Positions 10,073 through 20,730 of a stretch of DNA of 35,508 nt are shown here, piece by piece. The notes under the pieces were generated by a model, which searched no databases, was not told the origin of the DNA, and saw only the letters and a list, made by a program, of their open reading frames with translations. Origin of the DNA: Gnetum montanum (taxonomy: Eukaryota > Streptophyta > Gnetopsida > Gnetales > Gnetaceae). Both the position numbers and the translations under genes were made by a program. Every line of letters begins with the position of its first letter. The first letter of the stretch is position 1. The DNA lies in NCBI GenBank assembly GCA_015680685.1, contig MNCI01034769.1, positions 1,145,604-1,181,111 of the forward strand. The letters run 5' to 3'.

Positions 10073-12945
10073 ATGGCCCCTAAAAGAGGATAATAGGGAG
10101 GACCTTCTCAAGGTGCAACTAAATGCTAGAGAGGAGGCAAAGACCAAGGACCTCATGCAAAACATGCAAAGCAGGAGGCATAATCATTCAACATCCATTA
10201 GAAAATACTAGTCACTACACAATCTGGCCAAACAGAAGGTGGAGAGGTCAAGGTGCTAGAACTAGGAAAACATCTCACATTATCCCCAGAATGTATTCAA
10301 GCCATTTGGGAAAAGTCCACATCCTTTTCCGTGATTGTGGAACTTAATTTTGGGCCTTTTACAGAATTTTCCCCTAAACTAGTCAAGGATCTACCTAAGG
10401 GATCTCCACTATGGCCCATCCTCTCAAAGAGTGGAGAATGGTATCTGGGTGAAACATATCAGTTTTGGCACAATAAAGAAGAGGGCACCACTATTGATAT
10501 TGGTGGAATTTCAATAGATTTCTCCACAAAGGCCATTGCGGAAGTTTTGAATCTTCCAAATAGAGGGCCCAAAGTTGCTCATTTGTCCACTTGCTCTAAT
10601 ATAGATGCAAGGAAAGTATAGCTAAAAAATATGTATGGCAAAGAAGATAAGACATATGGAGAATTAACCTTTGAAGAGTGGATTTACTTTAAAATTGGCA
10701 CCTATCATAGTTTTCAAATAAAGGGTTTAAATACAATTTCTACTTATGCAGTAAAGAGGAAGTGCAATTTTGATGGGCAAGGTTGATGCTAATTTGCCTC
10801 ATCTATATCTAACAAAAGTATTAAGGCAGTTTGAAGAATAGAAGATAAGAAAGTTTACATTGCCCTTTCCATGTCTAATCAAGAAGTTATGTCAATGTGC
10901 TGAAATTCTGGGGTACACTAATGACATCCTTAGAAAAGCTTAGAATGCATCATATGCTAAATTACTCAAGCCACCAGCACCAAGAAAAAATGTTGGTGAG
11001 ACATTAGAGCCTAAACAAGAATAAATGGTTGGGCCCACTACACCTTAAACAGTGGGCCTAGCCAACTTCCAGACATAAGGCCCAACCAAAAACAAGATGC
11101 AAAGCCTAGCATGTAGCCCATAGGCCAGCAAGACCAACAACCACCACCACCACCACAAGATTACCGACCATCGATGAGCCATCTCAGGGCCATCATTGAG
11201 ATGGTCAATTGGAGGAGTAGAGACAAGGCCAGTCTCTTCAAGGTGATTGATGATGTTGTACGGTCAACCATATCAATTTATTTTGCAAGGGGCAAAGTCT
11301 TAATTCAATTAAGAAGAGGAGAATCACACTGGTCATAATAGATCTCTGAAAATGTTGCATCATTCCAAGTGCAATTAGAAACTGGTGAAGGTACCACAGT
11401 GGTGGTCATGCAACACCAGGATGTAGCTAGAGTAGCAAAGGTGGTTACTGACCACATCAAAGAATCTTTTAATGTTCCTTTTATGTTGTTAGCATATCTA
11501 ACTAAAGCAAGAGATGCTTAATTCCTAACTAGTCCCTTGATGACTTCTGTTGTGCATGAGGATGTTCTTGATCATTTACTGCAGACAAAGAAAGTAATGA
11601 CTTCTCTGTTTGACATTCTAGATAATGTCACTGGAGTATAGTCAAACCTCAACACCACTAAAGGGAAGCTGATCATGGTTGAGGTTAGGGCCAAACATGT
11701 AAAATTTGAGTTGTAGAGACTCCAAGAAAAGTTCATCATCCTACAAGTTAAACGTCAGGATCCATCCCAATTTGTTATAGTCGATTAGTTAGAATCCTTT
11801 AAAATAGAGAAACTAAATGAATTTTTAATGGATAATAAAAGGTGGTGATGAAAAAAGAGAAGGTCGATTGGGATGCATCGGTAGCAGAAGTAAATGCATA
11901 CGCCCATGACAAAGCCCTCAATGCCTTATAAGAGGAGAATAAACAACTTGCTATTGAAAACCTTTGGTTGAATACCATTGAAAAATAGAAAAATGTTCTC
12001 AAAGAAAGCCTTCAGCAAATGAGAAAACAATTAATAAGAGTCAACCAAGATATAATTTGCTTAGCTAGAGAAAACAGAATCCTCTCAATGAAGGAGGTAC
12101 GTGCCATTTGATAGAAGACAGTTATTGAAATAAGCGCATGGAAAAATAAGGCTAAGAAGCATGAAAGATTAAAGGAGCACTTTTGTGACTAGGTGGACAT
12201 GTACAAGAAAATCATTGAGAAGAAACTCTGAATGGACAAGGCACATATCAACTCTCTTAGTGCTCAAAAAACTTATTGGTAAGCCATTTTGGATACTTAT
12301 GCCCTTGCCCATCAAGTGAACTTAAAAAGCTGGGGCTTGCAAATTCAAGACTTAACAAAGTACATGTAGTTGGCAAACCTAAAATATGCCAACTTGGCCA
12401 TGTTAACAATAGGGTTCCCAAGAACTAAGCTCAAGAAGCAGGTGACTACCACCTATGCTAAATATGAGACAGAGTTTGTAGAACATAAGAAGACATTGCA
12501 AAAATTAGAAGTAGCAAACTCTGAATTAGAGATGGTAAAAGCAAGCTACAATGACCAAAAAGATGTAGTAGCAAATTTGGCTCAATAGCTTACAAATTAC
12601 CTGGAACTCAAAAACAAAGCCAGTGCCTATGAAGAGGAAAGATAGCTATTTGCGGCATTGTATGTCAAGGCCAATCAAATGTTCCCACAACTACCGTCTG
12701 CATGGGAAGTGCCGACTCTATCAAACATTGGAACATCAGCATGGACAGCTCATGATCCTTGAATAGAAGAGGAGAAACTTCAAGTGCTTCTTCAAAAATA
12801 TCAATTTCAAAAGCCTGAAGTGCAAGTCAAAGGAAAGGTGCTCATGGAGGAGCCACCACCACCAAAAACCACATGTGTTCCACAAGTTTTGTGTTTTGTG
12901 TTGGTGTCCAAATTTTGTTTTATTTTGTCCCACACTACAACATGA
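10073..12945 (+). pseudogene. Second ORF of the nested element: plant-transposon-like domain plus coiled coil, decayed
   Basis: A frame of about 957 codons starting MAPKRG at 10073, with shifts near 10770, 11100 and 11842, ending at TGA 12943-12945. The N-terminus is basic and Gln/Gly-rich. Residues about 60-180 include WYLGETYQFW and IDFSTKAIAEVLNLPNRG, which resembles the start of the 'putative plant transposon protein' family (PF20167-like; resemblance read by eye). A Pro run (five Pro near 11141) precedes a middle part, and from about 11690 the sequence is Lys/Glu/Leu-rich with heptad-like spacing, as in long coiled coils (for example EFVEHKKTLQKLEVANSELE at about 12475). No membrane segment or signal peptide is seen, so it is not envelope-like. 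Some fifteen or more stops are nearly all TAG/TAA where CAG/CAA is expected. A splice-acceptor-like GTGTGATTACAG lies directly before the ATG, which could allow expression from a spliced RNA. Confidence 0.55.
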
Positions 12946-13045
12946 AATAGTCCATGGTCAATCAATAATCTCATACCTATCCACTATTTGTAATCGAATG
13001 AACGTATTTCTCATTTTGTTTGACTCGATGATGAGTTTTTATTCA

Positions 13046-13057
13046 ATCATGGGGATA
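13046..13057 (+). other. Polypurine tract before the 3' LTR
   Basis: ATCATGGGGATA ends exactly at the right LTR start. It is shorter than usual, but the position is that of the plus-strand primer. Confidence 0.5.
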
Positions 13058-13913
13058 TGATAAGTCATGGTCTACTAGGCCCCAATATTGAGTATGTGAT
13101 ACCAAATATGCAATATAGCAGCCTAAATACAATATCGTATACACGATATCATGATTCTTGTGTTAGCCTATAAATAAAACACTCAAGTGCACAACAAGGT
13201 AGTAGTTAGATCATTATGGAGTTAAAAGTTCTTTTCTTTTGGCAGTTTAGCTTTCAGTTATTCTTAGTGCATGCCCACAGTGTAATGTTTGTAATTGTAC
13301 GGCACCTTTATTCAAGTGTAATGTACTTGAACACGTACACGATCAATAATAAAGATTGAGATTAGTCCATCATTGTAGCATTCACTTAGCTTTTAATTGT
13401 TTTAATTGTTAATTATTTATTACTATTTTCTTAGTTAATATTTTTTTATCTTAATTTATTATTCCTGTTATTAATGTAGAATGAGCACACCTTAATCACA
13501 AATATTTAAGTGTAACTACATGATAACCTAGTAGCGTATTGAGTAGTGCTTCAAGTGATGTGCGTTTGGTAATCCCAGAAGTAGTACATGAAGTTCAAGA
13601 TGCATACAGATGATTAGAGATAGATGCTCATTGCACTTAGGCTAGCTTAGATCTTATTTCCTATTGCCCATTAGTTTAATTATCTCTTATTGTCCTTAGG
13701 AGTAGCATAGTAGTAGGGATCACATCATACACCTCACTCTGGATTAAACCATACGTGACAAAGCAAATACTAGTTTAAGTGGAAAGACAATGAACTGTGA
13801 TCAACATATAATCGTCTAAGTGCCACAACTAGTCTATTTATAGATTTCGACTGAATCGCACATACACACTTGTATTCGTATGGTTGAGCATAGGGGTACC
13901 TCTCCGCTCATCA
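13058..13913 (+). repeat. 3' LTR of the nested element
   Basis: 856 bp, TGATAAGTCA to CTCATCA, aligned over its whole length with 4686-5533. Near its start it has about 20 extra bases around 13100 relative to the left copy. TATA box at 13169-13176, AATAAA at 13348-13353. Followed by GAGAC. Confidence 0.9.
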
Positions 13914-13918
13914 GAGAC
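13914..13918. repeat. target-site duplication GAGAC, right copy
   Basis: Exact copy of 4681-4685. The copia sequence resumes at 13919 with the polypurine tract. Confidence 0.9.
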
Positions 13919-13930
13919 CAAGTGGGAGTT
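13919..13930 (+). other. copia polypurine tract
   Basis: CAAGTGGGAGTT, directly before the copia 3' LTR. AAGTGGGAG followed by TTGTTG is the usual junction at the end of plant copia internal regions. Confidence 0.75.
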
Positions 13931-14477
13931 TGTTGTATGTGTTACCCACTAACCATTTTATGCATTAGTTAATGCATTAAGATGGCCATCATATCCACTA
14001 ATGCATTTTATGTATTAGTTAATGCATCAAGGTGGCCACTATATCCACTAACACATTTTTATAAGTTAGTTAACATATCAATGTGGTCTCAATATCCAGT
14101 GAAGTGTCTCTTATGGTAATTAATTCTATAGCCTATAAAATCGTTCTTGATGGGAGAACAAAGGCATGCTAAATCACAGCAAATTGTTCCAGTCCTTTTC
14201 ACAAGTGCTTAGAGGTTGCATACACCATCGTTGCAAAGTGCTAGTGTGAAAGAAGAATATGAACGCCAAGTTTAGTCCGACACATCAATGGTTGAACGTT
14301 AGTTTCATTTGCTTAGGCATTGTGCATTTTTGGTTATTTATGCATGTGAATTTCTTGTGTCATTCACTTCCATATTGTGCATTTCCGATTCACTTCCACA
14401 TTGTGCATTTCCGATTATCTATGCATGTGAATTTTTTCTTCCATTTGGTGCAATTCACAAATTTTGTTATAACAACA
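13931..14477 (+). repeat. 3' LTR of the copia element
   Basis: Begins TGTTGTATGTG after the polypurine tract. The best right end is CAACA at 14473-14477, the inverse complement of TGTTG, giving 547 bp; this end is inferred, since the partner LTR is outside the window. A TATA-like CCTATAAAATCG lies near 14132. The U3 part holds three tandem units of about 50 bp (13947-14098), each CACTAA...GTTAATGCAT...ATATC. A further short repeat (CACTTCCAYATTGTGCATTTCC) lies near 14367-14410. The next five bases, TGGTC, would be the target duplication. Confidence 0.65.
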
Positions 14478-15507
14478 TGGTCTTTGGCCACGACATGTTT
14501 CAGCCTCATTCCTCAGAGCTGCAGCACTTTAAGAAGACATCGCGGGAGCTGGCACTTCTGCACGGCTTCCCCAACATCATCAACTTCTTCCCCATTCTAC
14601 ATCCACTGGACCCACAGCAGCTCTATCACATGTGGCTGCCAAGGCCTTTGCAGACTTCTACCGCATACTGGACCCCTTCATCCACGAATCGTTACGCCAG
14701 CGCAACACCAACGGCTCTCTGTCTGTACTTCTGGAAGCCAGAAACAAGGATGCCAGTCTTACAATCCCCATGATCCGAGCCTTTCTCATGGTACGTACTC
14801 GTATAACTTGTGATAGCACACCACTGCAACTTCATTTTATCTTGCATTCGTTGGTTCGATGTAATCAGTCTGCTTAGCTTCCGTTTAGAGTAGTGTCTGT
14901 TTGGTTTAAATGTATAGTTTAGAAAGTGAAGTGCAGGATTTATTTGTGGTTGGCACGGACACAGTGTCATTGATGGTGGAGTGGGCAATGGCGGAACCGG
15001 TGAAGAATCCAGAAACGATGTGGAAAGCGCAGCAGGAGATAGACCAAGTTGTGGGCAGAGAGAGGGTGATTGAAGAAGAAGACATCGGGAAGCTGCCGTA
15101 TTTGTGTGCGCTGGTGAAGGAAACGTTCCGCCTTCATCCGGCAGCGTCGCTGATTGATCGCAGGGAAGACGAGGCTATGCAATTTGGCAGCTACGATATC
15201 CCACAGCATACACAGGTTATCATCAAGGGCTATGAGTAGAGACCCCGTAGTTTGGCAACAGCCGCACAGGTTCTGGCCCGACAGATTCAACAACAGTCCC
15301 ATCGACTTCAGAGGGTAGCACTTTGAGCTCATTTCGTTTGGGGCCGGCAGACGTATGTGCGTAAGGCTGCCACTTGCTACCAAAATGATTCATATTAATC
15401 TGGCAAACCTCCTCCATTGCTCCGAATGGTCACTTCCTAACGGTGCTCATCCAGCGGGGATGGATATGAGCGAGAATTTGGACTCAGCGCATCCTCTTAG
15501 ATTTTAG
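14478..15507 (+). pseudogene. Cytochrome P450 fragment, CYP76-like (A-type), interrupted by copia
   Basis: C-terminal half of a microsomal mono-oxygenase of the CYP71 clan, closest in style to CYP76. Exon sequence starts VFGHDMFQPHSSEL next to the copia LTR and goes to donor ATG|GTACGT at 14791, with one shift near 14630. An intron of 146 bp (14791-14936) ends GTGCAG. Exon 2 gives the I-helix VVGTDTVSLMVEWAMAE, the ExxR helix KETFRLHP, HRFWPDRF and the haem loop FGAGRRMCVR (Cys codon 15358-15360), ending at TAG 15505. Defects: missing N-terminal half, shift near 15230, TAG at 15316 where RGQHFEL is expected, and Arg for the Gly normally two residues after the haem Cys. It has higher GC than its surroundings. 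The substrate cannot be inferred. Confidence 0.88.
14791..14936 (+). other. Intron of the P450 pseudogene
   Basis: Donor GTACGT, acceptor GTGCAG, phase 0, placed just before the I-helix (DLFVVGTDT). This is the usual single-intron position in A-type P450 genes. Confidence 0.75.
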
Positions 15508-15958
15508 TAATCAGATGTTAATTTCTTAACAATAGTATTGCAAATGGTACTTGAGGCTTAATTTTAAATTTATTTAACAAAAAAATATTTAGATTATTTT
15601 TCTACTTTTTAACCTTATATGAACCTTTAATTTGGCTAAGCCTAAGCCTTAGATAGTATATGCATGTCCCTACCAATGCCATTTTTTATGTACTTGAAAC
15701 AAAATAATTACCTTGCTTTTTTCTTCTTCCTTTTCCCCAAAATGTAATTTTATCATTGCACATGCCTTGAATGGTTAAAAAATATAAAATTGAGGATTTT
15801 ATTATATCTATAGACCAAAAATGATCTATTGGACAGACATGACATTCATCTCATGGAAAATAAGAATATATTCAACAAAGTGGCTAAGCACCACTAGATA
15901 TAATAAAAAAAAAAGTCATACAAACTTTTTATTGCAATATTATATTTTTGGTGAAGAT
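15508..15958. other. AT-rich spacer, nothing recognised
   Basis: Between the P450 stop and the LINE fragment. Low-complexity A/T runs (for example near 15905) and no reading frame of interest. Confidence 0.5.
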
Positions 15959-16880
15959 GATCGATTAAAGAACAAATAAGAAAGATATGGTACTCATCCT
16001 CAAGAGTTGTTGATCCACAAAGCTTGCATGTATGTTCTTCTATAGGAAGATTGATTTCCCACTTTCTATTTGGAGTTTACATGAACTCAACTCAAGCTTG
16101 TTGATTAAGCTACAATATCTGATTGGAATGTTAATTGTAAGATAGAAACCTTTTGAATGAAGCTGATTACCTCTAAGATGCTCCAAGTAATTTTTTTCTT
16201 TCCTTCTATACTTGATCATATTTTTCTCAACATTTTTTGTTTACCTAATTTAAGTATATGTTTAGGATTATGTTGTATTGCTTCCAATAAGAGATTCCAT
16301 GTTTTCAGTATTTATATTCCCTGAAAATATTAGCCTTCTTATTTTGTGTCTTCAAGAATTGCTTTGGAAAATTTGGCTAGCTTAGTTTCTAGTAAACTAT
16401 AAATATACTTGATGAATTGTCAAAGAGGTTTAGCTTCTAATGAGAGTAAATCATATTCCAAAAATAACATATGATAAGGTATTTGTGCCTGCACCTTTAA
16501 TTCATCTAATAGAAACATTTCTTTATGTTATTTCAATAGCTTGCTAATTGGCCCTCACACAATACATTCATTTAACATTGTCGGATAAATAATAACTTAA
16601 AATATTTATTTTCTAACCTTCTAAGCCCATAATCTTTATGATTTGCATTTGTTTTTAATAGCATTTAGAGTCTTAATTCCTTGTGCTATTCTTTCCTTGA
16701 CATAGTTATCCCATTTGTAATTACTTGTATCATGGAGACCCAAGTATTTAAAAGAGTTCACTATTTTTATATTTTCAGCTCCAAAATTAAAGTTACAATT
16801 AGTATTCCTTATTCCTCATATTATCATTTTTATTTTTTGCACTTTGAAAGTCAAAATTTAAAATTTTCAACATATTTTCA
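15959..16880 (-). pseudogene. Non-LTR retrotransposon (LINE) ORF2, C-terminal fragment
   Basis: Read on the minus strand, the block from about 16870 down to 15960 gives the region after the RT palm: KIVNSFKYLGL, then NYKWDNYVKERIAQGIKTLN and IKNKC; then YPTMLNECIV, FLLDELKVQAQ and LEYDLLSLEAKPL. It ends with a Cys/His motif, CKLC at about 16028 followed by EDEYH and a final Cys near 15974 (C-x2-C-x9-H-x4-C). This order is that of LINE ORF2 proteins downstream of RT. The FKYLG...W...KERIA type of thumb is more like CR1/Jockey-type or RTE LINEs than typical plant L1; the clade is not settled. Upstream palm and endonuclease are missing, and there are many stops and two or three shifts. Confidence 0.6.
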
Positions 16881-18160
16881 TTCCTTTTCCAAAAGTAAAA
16901 ATTAACGTAAGTAGATTCGCTTTGCTTAGTATGCATAACCTACACGAGTACCATTTAATCACAAAATCATCATTATTTGGCTACTTGTGCATCAAATTTA
17001 ACAATCCTTGAGGCACGTTGATGAGGCATGGAGTAACACAGACCACAAAAGAAGACGTCCTTGTATAGGGATGATGAAAACGAACACCACAGGGAAGAGG
17101 AAGTTGGGGGTATTCTTTGTACGCGCTGCATATTTATGCTTCACAGACAAAGGAAAACTGGACCCTAGAAAAACGCAGAAAGAAAGTGGGGACAGTGCTC
17201 TTAAGGTTTGTCGTGTGTGGCTTGCGTCTTTGGTGTTCTTGACTGACGGAAGCAACGTGGCAGTGGTAGTTCCCTAAATACAGCAGCCTTACACAGCCGT
17301 GCAACACACGTAGCAAGGTGATGACACCCTCCAACAATATCAGGAAATTCGTTCACACATCCTTCCAAGTTTAACCGACAGTACATAACCATACACAGTC
17401 CACTTGTATTTTCATGGCCCCCAGCCTCGGCAAAGGTTATGTCTGGCCTTATTAAACAGTGAATATGCTATGGTCATGCATGGCTCGTATCAAAGCATGA
17501 TGTGTTCCCAAATTAATATCATGGCATGTGCATCATAGCCTAAGCCATATGTGCATACACATATTACAAATCATATTATATAAAAGACTGCCAAATTTTG
17601 GAGGAGCTGTTCTCCCAGAGCCAACATCTCGGCTCAGGTTCCATTGCCTACCCATTTTCCCTTACATGCCAAACTCTACTCAATGGCACCATTTCTCACA
17701 TAGTTTTCTTTGCTGTCGAGCTTTGCTCAGTGGCATCATTCCTTGAACAGTTTTATTTGCTCCTTAGATAGTTTTCTTCGCTCAGCACCATATCCAGGTA
17801 CACGTTTGTTTTGTTTTCATAGTTTCAAGTATAAATCTACATCAACATATGCAGGGTTTGAATAATTAGTTATATTTATCAAACATCATGTTTACAGATT
17901 TTTAGTATCACATGTTCAAGCAACCTTCGAGGACAAGTTGCAATGTTCGACATCTTGCATGTCCTTGCATTTCCAAATTTAATGATGTCAGAAAATGCTC
18001 TTTGCATTACACCTGCACTGCAATTGTGTGTTTGAGATTAGTAGTTTGGCCTATGAGAAAATGCAAGTCGCATTCTACTAGCACTCTTGTGTGCTCTATG
18101 ACTCGTAGTATGATCACACTTTTATTTGGCCTTCTGTTGTTCATACTACAACGAACTTGT
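16881..18160. other. Spacer of unclear origin, moderately GC-rich at 17.0-17.5 kb
   Basis: Bases 17000-17450 are richer in GC than the flanks and open on both strands (for example 17008-17277 plus, 16998-17255 minus), but neither translation resembles a known protein. A TATATAAAAG motif sits at about 17577. Around 17690-17790 a phrase containing 'ggcatcatt/ggcaccatt...cagttttctttgct' recurs two to three times. No gene is supported. Confidence 0.35.
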
Positions 18161-18430
18161 GAGTTACAGTTCCCTCACACTGTTATTTTGCATTATGTTG
18201 CATTATGTGGTTTAGATTGTGATAACCATGTGAGTCACAGTTTGCTTGCATTGCTTCTTTGCCTTCTTAGATTGTGACAGCCATGCGAGTTGTAGTTCCC
18301 TCTCACTATTTTTTTTTCTTTTCTTCAAATTACGATCGACATGCAACTCCCAGTTCCCTAGCATTGTTATTTATGCTTCTCTGATCTAGATTGCAACCAT
18401 CATGCGAGTTGCAACTTTTTCGCACTATGC
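18161..18430. repeat. Degenerate tandem repeat, about 55-70 bp unit
   Basis: Five units anchored on GAGTTGCAGTTCCCTC-like phrases start near 18161, 18231, 18285, 18342 and 18402. Each unit also has a GATTGYGAYCAYCATG phrase and a TTGCTTCT phrase. Unit length varies between about 55 and 70 bp. Confidence 0.6.
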
Positions 18431-20730
18431 TTCTCCTAATGACTGTTCTGAGACATTGTTCAACTTAGGGATTGTGACTTGTTACATGTGAAAACTTTGT
18501 CAATCTTCTACAGAGAAGGAATGAGGAGAGGAAAAAGAAACACACAATCGATTTAGTAGGTGATAAGAGAGCAGAATCTCTGATTTCTAGGTTGTTTTCT
18601 GTCCTGATATATAAGACATATAGTTATGAACAATGGCCTACTCATTCTCACAGGTGGCTATGTCATTTTGTCTGAAAGCTTTTACTTCTTTCACATTTCT
18701 GCAGTGCTTATCCAAAAGAAATAACTGCCACATTCATTGCAGATTTTATTTTTAAAACAGAAAACCATTTTTCCTCAAGAATTGTGTTACATTAAAATCA
18801 CATTAAACATGTTGAAACACAATTTTGAGAATAAGCACATTTTAGTGGGTTAGAAAATCTATTTCATCTCATGTTTATATTTTTTTAAAATAATATAATA
18901 GCATATTTTAAAAAAAATGTTTAGATTCATGTTAATACTAGTAGAAAACTACAAGAGCATTGTTGTGTTTGTAATGATTCTAGAAAAATGTCTTATAAAT
19001 TGATTTTATTTGACTGAGACTATTTTATTTATTTCAACGCTTAAAATTTTGGAATTGTCACTTTAATGATACTATTATTAAATAAGATCACAAGAAAGGA
19101 AAATTTTCAATCAAATCAGATCCACAACATTACAAGTAATTTTAAGAATTTAGCAAAGTTTTCTTATGGGATGATCAAATGATATATCATGTTACCATTA
19201 ACTTCTATGGCTTAAGACTTCTTCCTTTTTGTTCCTTTTTTTTTCTTAAAATCATCTCTAATGCTTACTAAAATACTCCAAACTAGAATGTTAGCCCATG
19301 ATTATGAACCTGTATGTGCTCCCAAGTAACCTTAGAAACAACATAAAATACTTACATTTGTGAATTTTGATTTAAAATTTGTTGATCTTAATCAATCCAA
19401 TGAAAAACAAAAAGTACATAAGTTTATAAGAAAAACCTTTTAACTTTGAAAAATCTTGGAAGTAATCAAAAAAAAAAAACTAGAGTATCATAGGATCAAT
19501 TAGCAACAAATCCTATCACAAAACTATGCCATGGACCAAAACATTATTTTTAGTCTAGAGTTCAGACCATAGGTATCTTGAGTTTTAAGAGAGTTATATA
19601 ATGCTTTAGTAACATCAAAGAAAAAATTTGGACACTCTATTAGATGCCTATGTTGTTCAAGGATAAGATTAAAGAAGTGGGTAAAGGTATTGAGAATTAG
19701 AGAAGCCAACATTGGAAGGCCCAAAGCTAGCCATGATTTAAGAAGATAAGAATAATTTAGTTCCATAAAACAACCTCGAATCATCTATTAAAATTGTCAT
19801 CATCTATGATATACTAAAGATTTTTCATAGGAATTAAGTGTGCATATGGAGACCTTAGAATCACTTAATGGATGATGCTCAATTGGAAATGTTATATAAG
19901 TTTCAACTAAATAGCTAAAATTGAAATATTATTATTATGGATGCAAACGCTTTGAATCCACTGGACAGTGAAAATGTAGTTCCCATGAGTTTAGGAAATA
20001 TCATTAAATCAACCAAATTAGAAGGTGCTATTGCAAGTCAAAAATCAACTTATGATTTGTTGTTTAAATGAATGAATAAAATGAAAACTTTCACAAAAAC
20101 ATGACATTTATGCATCATTGTATTTATATTTTATAAAAGATGTTTTCTTAATTTCAATGACTAAGCCACATGAATTTATTACACTTCTAAATAAACTCAA
20201 GGATTTAGTGGGCAGAGTATTTGAGAAATTGTGATTAAATAAAATTTCATAGATTTCTCTATTACATTCTCTTAATCATCATTTCCAATCATTTTTTAAA
20301 AATCATGACTCTACAATATTGATATGTGCATTTACATAGAGTTTTTACAATGATGTATCATTATCAAGAAACTATAAGAGAAAAAGAAGAACATCCAAAT
20401 GCATGAAATAACATTTCAATTTTCAAATATTGTTTAAATAAGAGACCAAACAAAAAAGTCATCATTATTCCTTTTAACATGTTAATTGTTCCACAAGTTA
20501 TCTTGTCCTCTCTTAATTCAGAAAAGTCATCATTTGTCCATTTAACATGTTCCCATTCATGTAAGAAGGATTAATGATCTATTCAAGAAATCAATGATTT
20601 CTTACTTATCATTTATCCACTCAACATGAGATTATCTATCTATTAAAAGAATCCACAGCTCACCCAAAGCATTAGCATGCTTTACTATTCAATGACATTT
20701 TAGTTATGTTATTATAACTTTGCAAACTTT
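18431..20730. other. AT-rich spacer without identified genes
   Basis: 2.3 kb of A/T-rich DNA with homopolymer runs. A minus-strand frame at 19524-19784 (86 codons) is not recognised and has no neighbours supporting it. Nothing else is seen. Confidence 0.5.

Larger units (their letters stand above)
4686..13913 (+). mobile_element. Complete nested LTR retrotransposon with gag and a second long ORF, no pol
   Basis: A 9228-bp element bounded by two similar LTRs and a perfect GAGAC duplication. Layout: 5' LTR, primer-binding site of Ty3/gypsy type, gag region (5661-8024), a 2-kb stretch without recognisable domains, a second long reading frame (10073-12945), a purine-rich tract and the 3' LTR. 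I found no protease, RT, RNase H or integrase motif in any frame between gag and the 3' LTR, so it must have moved with enzymes from another element. Both ORFs are interrupted by stops and a few shifts. The LTRs differ at perhaps one base in eight by eye, mostly transitions, so the insertion is old. The primer site resembles that of Athila/Tat elements. Confidence 0.85.
1..14477 (+). mobile_element. Ty1/copia retrotransposon, 3' part, host to two nested insertions
   Basis: The order integrase, reverse transcriptase, RNase H, polypurine tract and 3' LTR on the plus strand is that of Ty1/copia. The 5' LTR, gag and protease lie left of the window. The element is split by a solo LTR (987-2754) and by a complete LTR element (4686-13913). 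Removing each insertion and one copy of its 5-bp target duplication rejoins the copia sequence: the Arg-Arg-Ser linker before RT in the first case, and the 3' non-coding run into the polypurine tract in the second. All coding parts carry stops and shifts, so the element is dead. It abuts a P450 exon on its right, which is the probable insertion site. Confidence 0.85.

Noticed and set aside
14692-15417. Minus-strand frames opposite the P450
   Set aside because: They are mirror images of GC-rich P450 exons, whose plus-strand motifs are decisive.
17008-17277. Small host gene in the GC-richer island
   Set aside because: It is open on both strands, has no ATG start on plus, and resembles no known protein.
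19524-19784. 86-codon minus-strand gene
   Set aside because: Isolated in AT-rich spacer, no domain and no promoter context.
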